Source: Clostridia bacterium
GTDB lineage: Bacteria; Bacillota; Clostridia; Christensenellales; Pumilibacteraceae
Length of the DNA stretch: 18,108 nt
Assembly (NCBI GenBank): GCA_017452405.1
Contig: JAFTMM010000067.1
Location: 1 to 18,108 of the forward strand
Reading direction: 5' to 3'
Part shown: positions 1 to 8,188 of the stretch, in pieces
How positions within the stretch are numbered: position 1 is the first letter of the stretch
Layout of the letters: every line of letters begins with the position of its first letter
The notes under the pieces: generated by a model
The model's input: the letters and a program-made list of their open reading frames with translations, nothing else
Databases searched by the model: none
What the model was told of the DNA's origin: nothing
Translations under genes and position numbers: made by a program

Positions 1-391
1 AGGAGATAGCGTAAAAAGCATAGGGTATCAAGCGTTCTATGGTTGTGATAGTCTCACGGCGATAACAATCGGAGATAGTGTAAGCGCCATAGAGAATTAT
101 GCGTTTTATAGCTGCGGTAGCCTTACTTCGATAACAATTCCTAATAGCGTAAGTACCATAGGGCGAGATGCGTTTTCGTGGTGTAATAGCATAACCTCAA
201 TAACAATTCCAAATAGTGTGACAAGCATAGGCTATTGGGCTTTCCGCTATTGCGACGAACTTACATCAGTAACATTTGAAAATCCTAACGGTTGGAAAGC
301 AGGAAATACTTCCGTGAACGTTTCTAATCCGAATACAAATGCAACGTATTTAAAATCTACTTATTGTGATTACACTTGGACGAGGTCATAA
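1..391 (+). CDS. BspA-type leucine-rich repeat protein, C-terminal fragment
   Basis: This is the 3' end of a gene that starts before the window; the reading frame begins at base 2 and stops with TAA at 389-391, giving about 129 residues. Four copies of a 23-residue repeat (69 bp period, units starting near 8, 77, 146 and 215) follow the pattern SV..IG..AF..C.SLT.ITI, which is typical of the BspA/LRR_5 family. After the repeats comes a short tail rich in Asn and Thr ending in YTWTRS, with no membrane anchor or sortase motif visible. Family members are usually secreted or surface proteins that bind host or environmental ligands; the N-terminal signal peptide and any other domains lie outside the window. 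The function of this particular protein cannot be told from the fragment. The gene is followed 15 nt later by a bidirectional terminator. Confidence 0.85.
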   Translation, partial: GDSVKSIGYQAFYGCDSLTAITIGDSVSAIENYAFYSCGSLTSITIPNSVSTIGRDAFSWCNSITSITIPNSVTSIGYWAFRYCDELTSVTFENPNGWKAGNTSVNVSNPNTNATYLKSTYCDYTWTRS

Positions 392-405
392 ACTTAACAT
401 AAAAC

Positions 406-442
406 AAAAAGCAGTGGCTTGAATAGCAAACCACTGCTTTTT
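406..442. terminator. Bidirectional intrinsic terminator between LRR gene and serA
   Basis: There is a perfect 12 bp stem: left arm 406-417 (AAAAAGCAGTGG), 13-nt loop, right arm 431-442. The + strand ends in five T. On the minus strand the tract reads TTTTTGTTTT across 410-401. It therefore can stop both the LRR transcript and the convergent serC-serA transcript, whose last stop codon is at 467. Confidence 0.85.
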
Positions 443-466
443 AAATTTAACTTGCTTAATTATTCC

Positions 467-1627
467 TTAAATCACTCTGCACTTGATAACGGCAGGGATC
501 TCGGAGATTGCCTTAACGGCGTCGTCGCAGAGAACCTCGGTGGTATCAACGATTGCGTAGGCGTAATCACCGCGAGACTGGCTTACGAAGTTTTCGATAT
601 TGCAACCTGCTTTGCCGATAACGTCGGTGATAGCGGAAATAACGCTCTTTTCGTTCTTGTGAATAACGGTGATTCTGGAAGCGCCACATCTGGGAGCGTA
701 GCAAGCGGGGAAGTTAACCGAGTTGCGGATATTGCCGTTCTCAAGGAAGTCTTTAAGCTCTGCTACTGCCATGATAGCGCAGTTGTCTTCCGCTTCGGGA
801 GTGGACGCGCCGAGGTGAGGCATTGCTACGACGTTAGGCACTCCGATAAGATCGTCGGAGGGGAAGTCGGTAACGTAGCGCGAGAGCTGACCGCTTGCAA
901 GAGCGTCGATAACTGCTGAGCTGTCTACGAGACCGCCACGCGCAAGGTTGATGATTGCTCCGCCTTTTTTCATCTTTGCGATATTGTTTGCATTGATCGT
1001 ATTCTTGGTGGACTCCATGAAAGGAACGTGAACGGTAACGAAATCACTTGCGGACATAAGCTCGTCAAGAGTTTCCACTACGTCAACTTTGGAGTCGAGT
1101 CTGAGCGCGTGCTCGGTGGTGAGGTAGGGGTCGTAACCAACAACCTGCATGCCGAGAGCGAGAGCAGCGTTTGCAACGAGAATACCGATTGCGCCGAGAC
1201 CGATAACGCCGAGCGTCTTGCCGGTAATTTCTCTACCCACGAACGCCTTTTTGCCACTTTCAACAAGCTTGCCGACTTCTGCGCCCTTGCCTTTAAGGGT
1301 GTCAGCCCACTTGATAGCGTCCACGATCTTTCTTCCGGACATAAGAAGGGAAGCGATAACGAGTTCCTTAACCGCATTAGCGTTTGCGCCGGGGGTGTTG
1401 AACACTACAACGCCTTTCTTAGCGTAGTCTGCAACGGGTATATTGTTCGTACCTGCGCCTGCGCGCGCAACCGCAAGAACGGTTTCAGGCAGATCGTATT
1501 CGTGCATAGAGAACGAACGAAGGATGATTGCGTCGGGATTAGTAACTTCGGTAGAGAATTCGTAATCCGCTTTGAGTTTGTTCTCCGCAATTTTGCTGAT
1601 ATTATTAAGTGCAAGAATTTTCTTCAT
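467..1627 (-). CDS. serA: D-3-phosphoglycerate dehydrogenase, short ACT-domain form
   Basis: Catalyses NAD-dependent oxidation of 3-phosphoglycerate to 3-phosphohydroxypyruvate, the first step of serine synthesis, in the cytosol. The protein is 386 residues. Visible signatures are RAGAGTNN near residues 55-62, the Rossmann loop GLGAIG at 143-148, LARGG with the substrate-binding/catalytic Arg at 230, and PHLGAS with the catalytic His at 271. A C-terminal ACT-type domain from about 317 to 386 suggests serine feedback. A Glu is usual at the third catalytic position (DVFxxEP); here the aligned stretch reads DFPSDD, with Asp at 258-259. The start chosen is ATG at 1627, because a GGAG site (minus strand, 1638-1635) lies 7 nt before it. 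An in-frame TTG at 1654 would overlap serC and has no such site. It follows serC by 13 nt, so the two are one operon. Confidence 0.95.
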   Translation of the reverse strand: MKKILALNNISKIAENKLKADYEFSTEVTNPDAIILRSFSMHEYDLPETVLAVARAGAGTNNIPVADYAKKGVVVFNTPGANANAVKELVIASLLMSGRKIVDAIKWADTLKGKGAEVGKLVESGKKAFVGREITGKTLGVIGLGAIGILVANAALALGMQVVGYDPYLTTEHALRLDSKVDVVETLDELMSASDFVTVHVPFMESTKNTINANNIAKMKKGGAIINLARGGLVDSSAVIDALASGQLSRYVTDFPSDDLIGVPNVVAMPHLGASTPEAEDNCAIMAVAELKDFLENGNIRNSVNFPACYAPRCGASRITVIHKNEKSVISAITDVIGKAGCNIENFVSQSRGDYAYAIVDTTEVLCDDAVKAISEIPAVIKCRVI

Positions 1628-1640
1628 AATATTACTCCGA

Positions 1641-2717
1641 TTATTTGTTTTCAAGCTCGAACTTCTTCATGAATTCAACGAGCTTTTCAACGCCTTCCAT
1701 AGGCATAGCGTTATAAATGCTTGCTCTCATACCGCCAACGAGTCTGTGACCTTTGAGCGATACGAAACCTGCTTTGCTTGCCTCGGAAATGAACTTAGCG
1801 TCGGTGTCTGCGTCTTTAGTAACGAAAGGTACGTTCATAAGCGAACGGTCTGCCTTTTCTACCTTATTGGTATAGAAATCCGAATTGTCAATGAAGTCGT
1901 AGAGCATTCCGGCTTTCTTAACGTTAACTTCGTGCATAGCCTTGATTCCGCCGTTGTCTTTAAGGTACTGGAATACTTCCATTGCAACGTAGGTAGACCA
2001 GCAGGGAGGAGTGTTGTAAAGGCTCTTTTCTTTAGTCTGAGTAGACCACTTGAGCATGGTGGGGCAGATTGCCTGCGCCTTATCCTGCAAATCCTTTCTA
2101 ACGATAACGATAGTCGTACCTGCGGGACCAACGTTCTTCTGCGCGCCGGCGTAAATAACGCCGAACTTGCTTACGTCAATTTCCTCGCTCAAAATGCACG
2201 AGCTCATATCCGCAACGAGAGGAATATCTCCGGTTTCGGGGATATAGGAGTAGTGCGTTCCGAAAATAGTGTTATTGAAACAGATATGTACGTAGTCTGC
2301 ATCCGCGCGGAAAGAACTTGCGTCTACTTTGGGAATGAAGGTGAAGTTCTTATCCTCGCTTGAAGCTACGCAAACTGCATCGGTGAACTTGCCTGCTTCT
2401 TTGAAAGCTTTTTTAGCAAAGTTTCCGGTCACAACGTAATCTGCTTTTTTATTAACGCAGAGGTTGAGGGGAACTGCTTCAAACTGTGTAGAAGCTCCGC
2501 CCTGTACGAAAATAATATCGTAATTTTCGGGAACGGAAAGAAGCTCACGGAGTAAGCTCTCTGCCTTATCGTTAATTTCCTGATAGGGCTTGGAGCGGTG
2601 ACTCATTTCCATAACGCTCATGCCGGTACCGTTGTAATCGGTGAGCTGGGCTTTTACCTTTTCAAGTACGGGGAGCGGGAGCATAGAAGGACCCGCGGAA
2701 AAGTTGTAAACTCTCAT
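1641..2717 (-). CDS. serC: Phosphoserine aminotransferase
   Basis: PLP-dependent transfer of the amino group from glutamate to 3-phosphohydroxypyruvate, giving phosphoserine; second step of serine synthesis. The 358-residue length is normal for the family. Family marks are the N-terminal FSAGPSMLP, MSHRS near residue 38, GGAST near 73-77 (cofactor phosphate contacts), and GAQKNVGPAG with the PLP-binding Lys at 194. Start: ATG at 2717 is preferred over the in-frame ATG at 2729, because the GGAG just inside the longer reading sits 6 nt before 2717, while nothing resembling a ribosome site precedes 2729. It is the first gene of a serC-serA operon with its own consensus promoter. The third pathway enzyme, phosphoserine phosphatase, is not in the window. 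Confidence 0.95.
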   Translation of the reverse strand: MRVYNFSAGPSMLPLPVLEKVKAQLTDYNGTGMSVMEMSHRSKPYQEINDKAESLLRELLSVPENYDIIFVQGGASTQFEAVPLNLCVNKKADYVVTGNFAKKAFKEAGKFTDAVCVASSEDKNFTFIPKVDASSFRADADYVHICFNNTIFGTHYSYIPETGDIPLVADMSSCILSEEIDVSKFGVIYAGAQKNVGPAGTTIVIVRKDLQDKAQAICPTMLKWSTQTKEKSLYNTPPCWSTYVAMEVFQYLKDNGGIKAMHEVNVKKAGMLYDFIDNSDFYTNKVEKADRSLMNVPFVTKDADTDAKFISEASKAGFVSLKGHRLVGGMRASIYNAMPMEGVEKLVEFMKKFELENK

Positions 2718-2752
2718 ATCAGTCTCCATTTATAAGTTTATTTTTCCTAAAG

Positions 2753-2781
2753 ATTATACACCTTCCGTTTTAATTTGACAA
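2753..2781 (-). promoter_or_regulatory. Sigma-A promoter of serC-serA
   Basis: On the minus strand the -35 element is TTGTCA (2781-2776), the spacer is 17 bp and the -10 element is TATAAT (2758-2753). Transcription should start near 2746, about 30 nt before the serC ATG. The short leader leaves no room for a riboswitch. Confidence 0.8.
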
Positions 2782-2788
2782 CTGTTTG

Positions 2789-2824
2789 AAGGGATTTTAT
2801 CTTATTTTATTATTAAGGGATTTT
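2789..2824. repeat. 10-bp direct repeat between divergent promoters
   Basis: AAGGGATTTT occurs at 2789-2798 and again at 2815-2824, 26 bp apart, in the AT-rich gap between the serC promoter (-) and the promoter of the coiled-coil gene (+). It lies just upstream of the serC -35 element. It could be a regulator site or chance in AT-rich DNA. Confidence 0.35.
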
Positions 2825-2865
2825 TTCTTCTTACAAAAAATACTATATAATATTAACTTTAAGTA

Positions 2866-2894
2866 TTGACAGGAAAGACAAAATAGTTTATAAT
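2866..2894 (+). promoter_or_regulatory. Consensus sigma-A promoter of the coiled-coil gene
   Basis: A perfect TTGACA (2866-2871), a 17-bp spacer and a perfect TATAAT (2889-2894). The start of transcription should be near 2901, leaving a leader of about 50 nt before the ATG at 2950. A full consensus promoter suggests strong housekeeping expression of this single-gene unit. Confidence 0.9.
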
Positions 2895-2949
2895 GTCAAT
2901 ATGGATAATTCGTGCTAACGATTATCAAATAAAAAGATGAGGTATAGCC

Positions 2950-5900
2950 ATGAAAGCGTATGACGGAAATTTACCTTACGACGACGAAGAAATTATCGAC
3001 GGCGAAGTAGCCGATTTTGAGGAAAATTTCGATAACGTCGTTCTGGACGGCGTTGCAGACGACACTTACGACGAAATCGACGATCTCGCTGATTTTGACG
3101 ATTTGTCAATGGGTGAAGAAAAGATAAACAGGGTTCTTGACGAACTTGCAGAACTCAAACGCAATATGTCTCCTTCCGGCGGTAATGCATACGGCGGTTA
3201 TACTCGCCATGCCAACGGTGCTCCCGGCGACGTTGCGCTTTATAATGAAATCAACCGCCTGCGTGACGAGCTTTCGAGAATGCAACATTCTCAATCTCTC
3301 CACATGGAACTCACTAAAATGAAAGAGGAAATGGAGAAGGAGAGTAAGCAGAACGAAGCTAAACTTCTTTCGGAAATCCGTGAGATGAAAGGCAATAAGC
3401 CTGCCCAAGCTAAGCAGAGCGAGCTTGACGATAGCGCCGACGACGGTCTTACCGCTAAGCAGTATGAAAAACTCGAGTCCGAGCTTGTGAACATAAAGAG
3501 CTCGTTGCCCGACGTTGCCCTTCTTAAAGAGGTTTCCGCAAAGCTTTCCGAAGTAATGTCCGTTATTGGATCGGTTTCTGCGCCTGTGGAAAAGGCAAGC
3601 GGTTTATCTGATAACGTCGAGGTTCTTCGCCGTTTGGTTGAGATCAAACTTACTCTCGGCAAACTTCCTCTTTCCGAATATGAAAAAGAGTTGAAAATTC
3701 TTTCCCTTTACGACGAACTTATCGAAGCAAAATCCGCCGTATATTCTTCTGTATGCGGAATGACCGAAAAGCTTGATAAAATGCGTAAGTTGGAAACCGA
3801 TCTTTCTTCCACCGACGATTGCTACGTCGCTGACGTGGTGGATGGATACAATTCCCTCGTTGACTATCTGCTCAACAAGCCACTTACAATCGACGGCGTT
3901 GAAGTATTCTCCAAACTGCCTACGAGCGGAAAAATCAAGTCTTCACTTCGCGGTGAAAAACTTACGCTTGCCGTTGAGTTTATTAACGCTTCCATGCTTG
4001 CTAAGGATAAGAAGATAAGCGGAGCAGTAGACAAACTCGTAAATATAGTATCACTCAAAAATAACTTACAGTCGGGCAGAAAAGCAACGGAAAACGACGC
4101 GCTTTATAACGAAATTATAAGACTCAGCTCTGATCTCGTGTTCCTTACCGACGAAGCAGAAGTGCGTAATTGTTCCAAGCAAATGGCTGAAAAACTCGAA
4201 GAGCTTTGCTATTTGCCTTATTCTGAATTCGTTACATATCCCAAAATCGCTTATGACAAAGCAGGCGTTACGGTAACTCGCTCGGTAGTCCGTGACTTTA
4301 TCGAAGAAATATCTACTTCGGAAGAGATTAAGACGGACGACGAAACGGTAAAAGCGCTTACGAACGCCGTAAATCTACTTCGCGCCGAGATAGCAAACGG
4401 GGCGCTTAACGCCATGCCTACTTCTTGCGCAACAGGCAACGACGTTCGTACTCTTATGGAGTATAACGAGGATGCGCGAGTTGACAGAGAAAGATTAATT
4501 GCAGACGTTCAGCATATCAAATACGCTATTGACTCTCTTGTAGGCGAAGATATAGGTGAAGAAGGCGAAAGCGACGAGATTAACAAGCTTCTCGAAGAGG
4601 TAAAAACCCTCAATACCGAGATGAATAACCTGAATGAAACAGCTCCCGAAACGGTTAGCGTTTCCACTCCCGACGAGGTTAATCTTTTCCTTTCCGAAAT
4701 AATTTCTCTCCGTGACGAAGTTCAGTCTTATAAGGATGAAATTACCGCCGTTATCGACAAGCTCTCCGGCGGTTCGTCAGATATAGCGTCCGGAGGCGAT
4801 ACAAACGCAATAATTTTGGACGAACTTACGGCAATCCGCGCCGATCTTGCTCTTTACGTGGAGGAACTTGGCGTTAAGGCAGTAACTCAGCAAAACTCCG
4901 AAGCCGTTCTTTCGGAAGAAAAACCTGCGGAAGAGCCTGCTCAAAGCGCGCCTAAAGCAACGGTACTCGGCGAAGACGATTATATCGAAGCGTTTATGCA
5001 GGAACTTGCGGAAATTAAGAATATTATTTCCCAGACTCCCGATAACGAATTGGATGCTAAACTTCTTGCCGTGCGTGACGAGCTTCTCGGCGCATTGGAA
5101 AAGAAAGGAGAGAGCTTAAGCAATGAAAAGCTCGAAGAAATTTCGGGCGCTCTTGCATCAATCAGTCAACAAATTTCGGACGTGCAGATTTACGCAACCG
5201 TAGCTAAGCAGAGTGAAGAAAGCGCGGAAAACGCAGAAAAACCTGCGGTAGCCGTTGCAGATAACTCCGGGCTTATCGAAGAAATCAGAGCGCTTCGCGC
5301 TTCGATTGCCGAAAAGCCCACCGATTCCTCAAAAGAAATTTCTGCTCTTCGTGACGAAATATCAAGCCTTAAATCCGAACTCGCTTCCATAAAAGGCGTC
5401 GTAGCTATGCCCGTTGCAGTAGATAACTCTCAAAGCGAAACAATGCTTGCAGAAATTTACGAAAACGTGCGTATGATGCGTGAAGAACCCGATTACGGCG
5501 TAATGAACGAGGTTCTTGCGCTCCGTGAAGAATTCCAGGCTATGAAAGAAAAGTTGGAAAAGAGCGAAGCCGATTCTTCCAAGGAAAGCATACTCGGAGA
5601 AATTAAATCTCTCCGCGATCAGATATTCGCTATCAATATGGCAACCGTATCGGACGGCGAACAGCAGACGTATGAAAGCTATAACAACATTATTATAGAC
5701 GAGCTTTCCGCCGTTCGCGAGGAGCTTGCTTCCTTGCTTTCAATCGGTACGGACGGTATTACCGTTGATACGTCTACTATAACTGCAAAACTCGACGAAG
5801 TTAAAGAGTTGATGAGCGAAGCAAGAGAGGCTGCCGACGCGCATAAAAAAGCTACTGAAGCAGACGAAATCGTTCAGCTTAAACAGACTATCGCACAACA

Positions 5901-6231
5901 GAAAGAAACGCAGGCGGTGATGCTCGATCTTATGAATAAGATGGTGGCAAAACTCGACAAGCAGGTTGAGGACTCGGCAAAGATCAGTGAAAAGATCGGC
6001 AAGCTCGGTGAAATTGAAACTGAGTCTGCAAGCGAAGAACGCGAAAAAGTCAGAAACGAAATCGAGAATATTAAATATACCCTCGGAGTTATTCAGGGCA
6101 ACGAAGATAAGGATGCAGACGCAGACCTTGAAGAATCCATCGGAAAATTAAAAGCCGAGCTGTCACAGCTTGCAGGCATTATGGGTGATGGAGAAAAGTC
6201 CAAAAAGAAATCGAGTAGTAAGAAAAAATAA
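2950..6231 (+). CDS. Large cytosolic coiled-coil protein, family unknown
   Basis: I do not recognise a named family. The 1093-residue product has no signal peptide and no membrane segment, so it is probably cytosolic. Residues 1-57 are extremely acidic (23 Asp/Glu against one Lys). Most of 58-1075 is predicted helical and coiled-coil, broken by Ser/Pro/Gly-rich linkers (about 72-95, 602-620, 656-670, 760-775, 812-828). The tail 1083-1093 holds seven Lys. A short motif, (D/N/E/S)-E-(I/L)-x-x-(L/I/V)-(R/K)-x-x-(L/I/V), recurs about 15 times, for example at 100 (EINRLRDEL), 388, 583, 625, 777, 796, 853, 884, 918 and 1037. The stretches ALYNEINRLRDEL (96) and ALYNEIIRLSSDL (384) suggest internal duplication. 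The ribosome site is GAGG, 8 nt before ATG. The gene has its own promoter and terminator, just upstream of the murA-ftsQ-ftsA-ftsZ region. A cytoskeletal or scaffold role is only a guess from shape and place. Confidence 0.9.
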   Translation: MKAYDGNLPYDDEEIIDGEVADFEENFDNVVLDGVADDTYDEIDDLADFDDLSMGEEKINRVLDELAELKRNMSPSGGNAYGGYTRHANGAPGDVALYNEINRLRDELSRMQHSQSLHMELTKMKEEMEKESKQNEAKLLSEIREMKGNKPAQAKQSELDDSADDGLTAKQYEKLESELVNIKSSLPDVALLKEVSAKLSEVMSVIGSVSAPVEKASGLSDNVEVLRRLVEIKLTLGKLPLSEYEKELKILSLYDELIEAKSAVYSSVCGMTEKLDKMRKLETDLSSTDDCYVADVVDGYNSLVDYLLNKPLTIDGVEVFSKLPTSGKIKSSLRGEKLTLAVEFINASMLAKDKKISGAVDKLVNIVSLKNNLQSGRKATENDALYNEIIRLSSDLVFLTDEAEVRNCSKQMAEKLEELCYLPYSEFVTYPKIAYDKAGVTVTRSVVRDFIEEISTSEEIKTDDETVKALTNAVNLLRAEIANGALNAMPTSCATGNDVRTLMEYNEDARVDRERLIADVQHIKYAIDSLVGEDIGEEGESDEINKLLEEVKTLNTEMNNLNETAPETVSVSTPDEVNLFLSEIISLRDEVQSYKDEITAVIDKLSGGSSDIASGGDTNAIILDELTAIRADLALYVEELGVKAVTQQNSEAVLSEEKPAEEPAQSAPKATVLGEDDYIEAFMQELAEIKNIISQTPDNELDAKLLAVRDELLGALEKKGESLSNEKLEEISGALASISQQISDVQIYATVAKQSEESAENAEKPAVAVADNSGLIEEIRALRASIAEKPTDSSKEISALRDEISSLKSELASIKGVVAMPVAVDNSQSETMLAEIYENVRMMREEPDYGVMNEVLALREEFQAMKEKLEKSEADSSKESILGEIKSLRDQIFAINMATVSDGEQQTYESYNNIIIDELSAVREELASLLSIGTDGITVDTSTITAKLDEVKELMSEAREAADAHKKATEADEIVQLKQTIAQQKETQAVMLDLMNKMVAKLDKQVEDSAKISEKIGKLGEIETESASEEREKVRNEIENIKYTLGVIQGNEDKDADADLEESIGKLKAELSQLAGIMGDGEKSKKKSSSKKK

Positions 6232-6251
6232 TAAAAGCAATAACAGCATAG

Positions 6252-6287
6252 GCGCGGTTCCGCAAGTTGAGCGGAACCGCGCTTTTT
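6252..6287 (+). terminator. Strong intrinsic terminator after the coiled-coil gene
   Basis: A perfect 12-bp GC-rich stem (GCGCGGTTCCGC at 6252-6263 with its complement at 6271-6282), a 7-nt loop and five T at 6283-6287. It separates the coiled-coil gene from the ytaF-murA unit. Confidence 0.95.
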
Positions 6288-6371
6288 CACGACTTTATTA
6301 ATCCTACAAAGCGGTCACCGATTTAGAGTTTTCGGCATAGCATAAAGTAAGACACGAAAGGAGCCGTTGGC

Positions 6372-6878
6372 ATGATTTACTTTACCGTTTTTGCCGTCAG
6401 TCTGGACGCGTACGTTGCAGGAATATCGCTGGGCAAGGATGGAAACAACGCTCTCGGGCTTTTATACGTCTCCTCGTATTCATTTATATTACCGTTTATA
6501 GCATTGCTGTTAGCTTCCGTTTTTCCATTCAAAGAAGAATGGCTTAACACGCTTTCTGCGTGCATATTAATAATATTAGGCATAAAAGGGTTACTTCCCG
6601 AAAGAGGTAATAAGGGGCTATTGAAACCGCCTAAACCTCGTGCGCGTGGAATAGTACGACTAACGCTATTGGGCGTATCGCTATCTATAGATTCAGTTTT
6701 CGGAGCGTTGACGGCTTATGGAGTCAATTATGCTTTTGTCGTTCCGTTCTATCTTATGGCGAGTCATTTTACGTTACTTGCGCTAGGTAGTATAACTGCG
6801 CGTTTGTTGGGTTTTGCCGAATGGCTTATGCTACTTGCAAGCGCGACGTTAGTTGTTATCGGAATTTTGAGGTTGTAA
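6372..6878 (+). CDS. ytaF: YtaF/MntP-like membrane protein
   Basis: A 168-residue, almost entirely hydrophobic protein with about six membrane segments in two halves. Each half opens with a related motif carrying a buried Asp: AVSLDAYVAGISLG (Asp12) and GVSLSIDSVFGALTAYG (Asp107). This internal duplication and Asp pair match the MntP/YtaF group of small cation exporters; the name YtaF comes from a Bacillus sporulation-associated membrane protein. The basic loop at about 75-96 separates the halves. Transport of Mn2+ or another cation is an inference from family. The ribosome site AAAGGAG lies 8 nt before ATG. murA begins 22 nt after the stop with no terminator between, so the two are likely co-transcribed. 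It is somewhat shorter than typical YtaF (about 200 residues). Confidence 0.75.
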   Translation: MIYFTVFAVSLDAYVAGISLGKDGNNALGLLYVSSYSFILPFIALLLASVFPFKEEWLNTLSACILIILGIKGLLPERGNKGLLKPPKPRARGIVRLTLLGVSLSIDSVFGALTAYGVNYAFVVPFYLMASHFTLLALGSITARLLGFAEWLMLLASATLVVIGILRL

Positions 6879-6900
6879 CCTAAGCTTTACGGGGGCAAAT

Positions 6901-8163
6901 ATGGATAAATACATAATCAACGGTGGAAAAAAACTGCACGGAGTAGTGGACGTTATGGCGGCGAAAAACGCAGTTCTGCCCATAATTGCGTGCTGTATTA
7001 TGATTAAAGACGTCGTAGTTCTTAAAGGGTGCGAGCGCCTGACCGACGTCGAAAATATGATGCGCATTATAAGAAATCTCGGTGGTCGTTGCGACTTTGA
7101 TAGCAACGACCTGATTATTGACTGCAAAAAACTGTCTAGACATTCGGTCAGTCACGAGCTTACCGGAGCGCTTCGTTCGTCGGTATTTATACTTGGTCCG
7201 CTTCTTTCTCGGCTCCACCGCGCGGAAATAAGCTACCCCGGCGGTTGCGATATAGGGCTTCGTCCTATTGATCTTCATCTTGAAGGCTTAAAAAACTTGG
7301 GAGTAAAGTTATCCGAAGACGAAGAAAAAATATCGTGTGACGGTCGCAATATTCATTCGGGCATTATATCATTGGCATTCCCTAGCGTAGGCGCAACCGA
7401 AAACCTTATCATGGCGGCAACGCTAGCTAGCGGTCGCACGGTAATACGCAACGCTGCGGCAGAACCCGAAATCATTGACCTTCAGAACTTTATCAACGCT
7501 ATGGGCGGTAACGTTCACGGCGCAGGAAGCGGAGTGGTAATAATCGACGGCGTGAGCAGTTTGCACGGCGGAGTTTATTCGCCCATACGCGACCGAATAT
7601 CCGCAGGAACGTTTCTTATTGGCGGAGCTATGTGCGGAGGCAAAGTAACCGTCAAAGGAATTCGCTCCGATTGGCTTTTTTCGCTCACGGAGAAACTTCG
7701 TTTGGCAGGCGCTGTTGTTACGGAAAAATTAGGCGAGATTACCGTAGAAAGCGACGGAGCGTTACGCATTCTCCGTAAGGTGGAAACACAACCTTTCCCC
7801 GGTTTTCCAACCGACCTTCAAGCGCCGATTACCGCAATGATGTCTGCGTCTAAAGGCAGGGGATACGTCATTGAAAACCTGTTTGAAAACCGCTTTCGCC
7901 ATACTCGCGAACTCAAGAAAATGGGCGCGGATATTATTGTATGCGGTAGAGCGGCAACCGTACGCGGAGCTAAGCTCCACGGCGCAAACGTAATTGCTCA
8001 GGATCTTCGCGGGGGCGCTGCTCTCGTGCTTGCAGGGCTTAAAGCGGAGGGAAAAACGGAGATAATCGGTTTGGAGCATATAGACAGGGGATATTATAAT
8101 TTTGAAGAAAAAATAACCTCTCTCGGTGGCGACATAAAACGAGTAAAAATTTCTTGCGTTTAA
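6901..8163 (+). CDS. murA: UDP-N-acetylglucosamine 1-carboxyvinyltransferase
   Basis: Transfers enolpyruvate from PEP to UDP-GlcNAc, the committed first step of peptidoglycan precursor synthesis in the cytosol. The 420-residue length is standard. The catalytic Lys-Asn pair is at 22-23 (AAKNAVLP). The catalytic-loop Cys is at 116 in PGGCDIGLRPIDLHL, so fosfomycin should be able to attack it. NRFRHTREL and the late DLRGGAALVLAGL motif are also intact. The ATG is preceded by GGGGG at about 6 nt. It lies in a ytaF-murA unit, and ftsQ starts 26 nt after its stop, with the ftsQ promoter formed partly by the last codons of murA. The position just before ftsQ is where Bacillus carries murB. Confidence 0.96.
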   Translation: MDKYIINGGKKLHGVVDVMAAKNAVLPIIACCIMIKDVVVLKGCERLTDVENMMRIIRNLGGRCDFDSNDLIIDCKKLSRHSVSHELTGALRSSVFILGPLLSRLHRAEISYPGGCDIGLRPIDLHLEGLKNLGVKLSEDEEKISCDGRNIHSGIISLAFPSVGATENLIMAATLASGRTVIRNAAAEPEIIDLQNFINAMGGNVHGAGSGVVIIDGVSSLHGGVYSPIRDRISAGTFLIGGAMCGGKVTVKGIRSDWLFSLTEKLRLAGAVVTEKLGEITVESDGALRILRKVETQPFPGFPTDLQAPITAMMSASKGRGYVIENLFENRFRHTRELKKMGADIIVCGRAATVRGAKLHGANVIAQDLRGGAALVLAGLKAEGKTEIIGLEHIDRGYYNFEEKITSLGGDIKRVKISCV

Positions 8164-8182
8164 CGGCGTAGTTTGCTATAAT
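8154..8182 (+). promoter_or_regulatory. Extended -10 promoter abutting the ftsQ start codon
   Basis: TGCTATAAT: an extended -10 with TG at 8174-8175 and TATAAT at 8177-8182, and a weak -35 TTGCGT (8154-8159) 17 bp upstream, inside the end of murA. Only 6 nt separate TATAAT from the ftsQ GTG at 8189, so the usual initiation distance puts the mRNA 5' end on the start codon itself. Confidence 0.6.
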
Positions 8183-8188
8183 ATTAAC

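Noticed and set aside
8..232. 69-bp periodic repeats as a CRISPR array or satellite
   Set aside because: The repeats are in frame, diverged at third positions and encode LRR units; there are no unique spacers.
1572..2363. Plus-strand open frame of 263 codons opposite serC
   Set aside because: Shadow of serC codons; low-complexity composition and no start signals. The same applies to 419-919 and 1028-1672 opposite serA.
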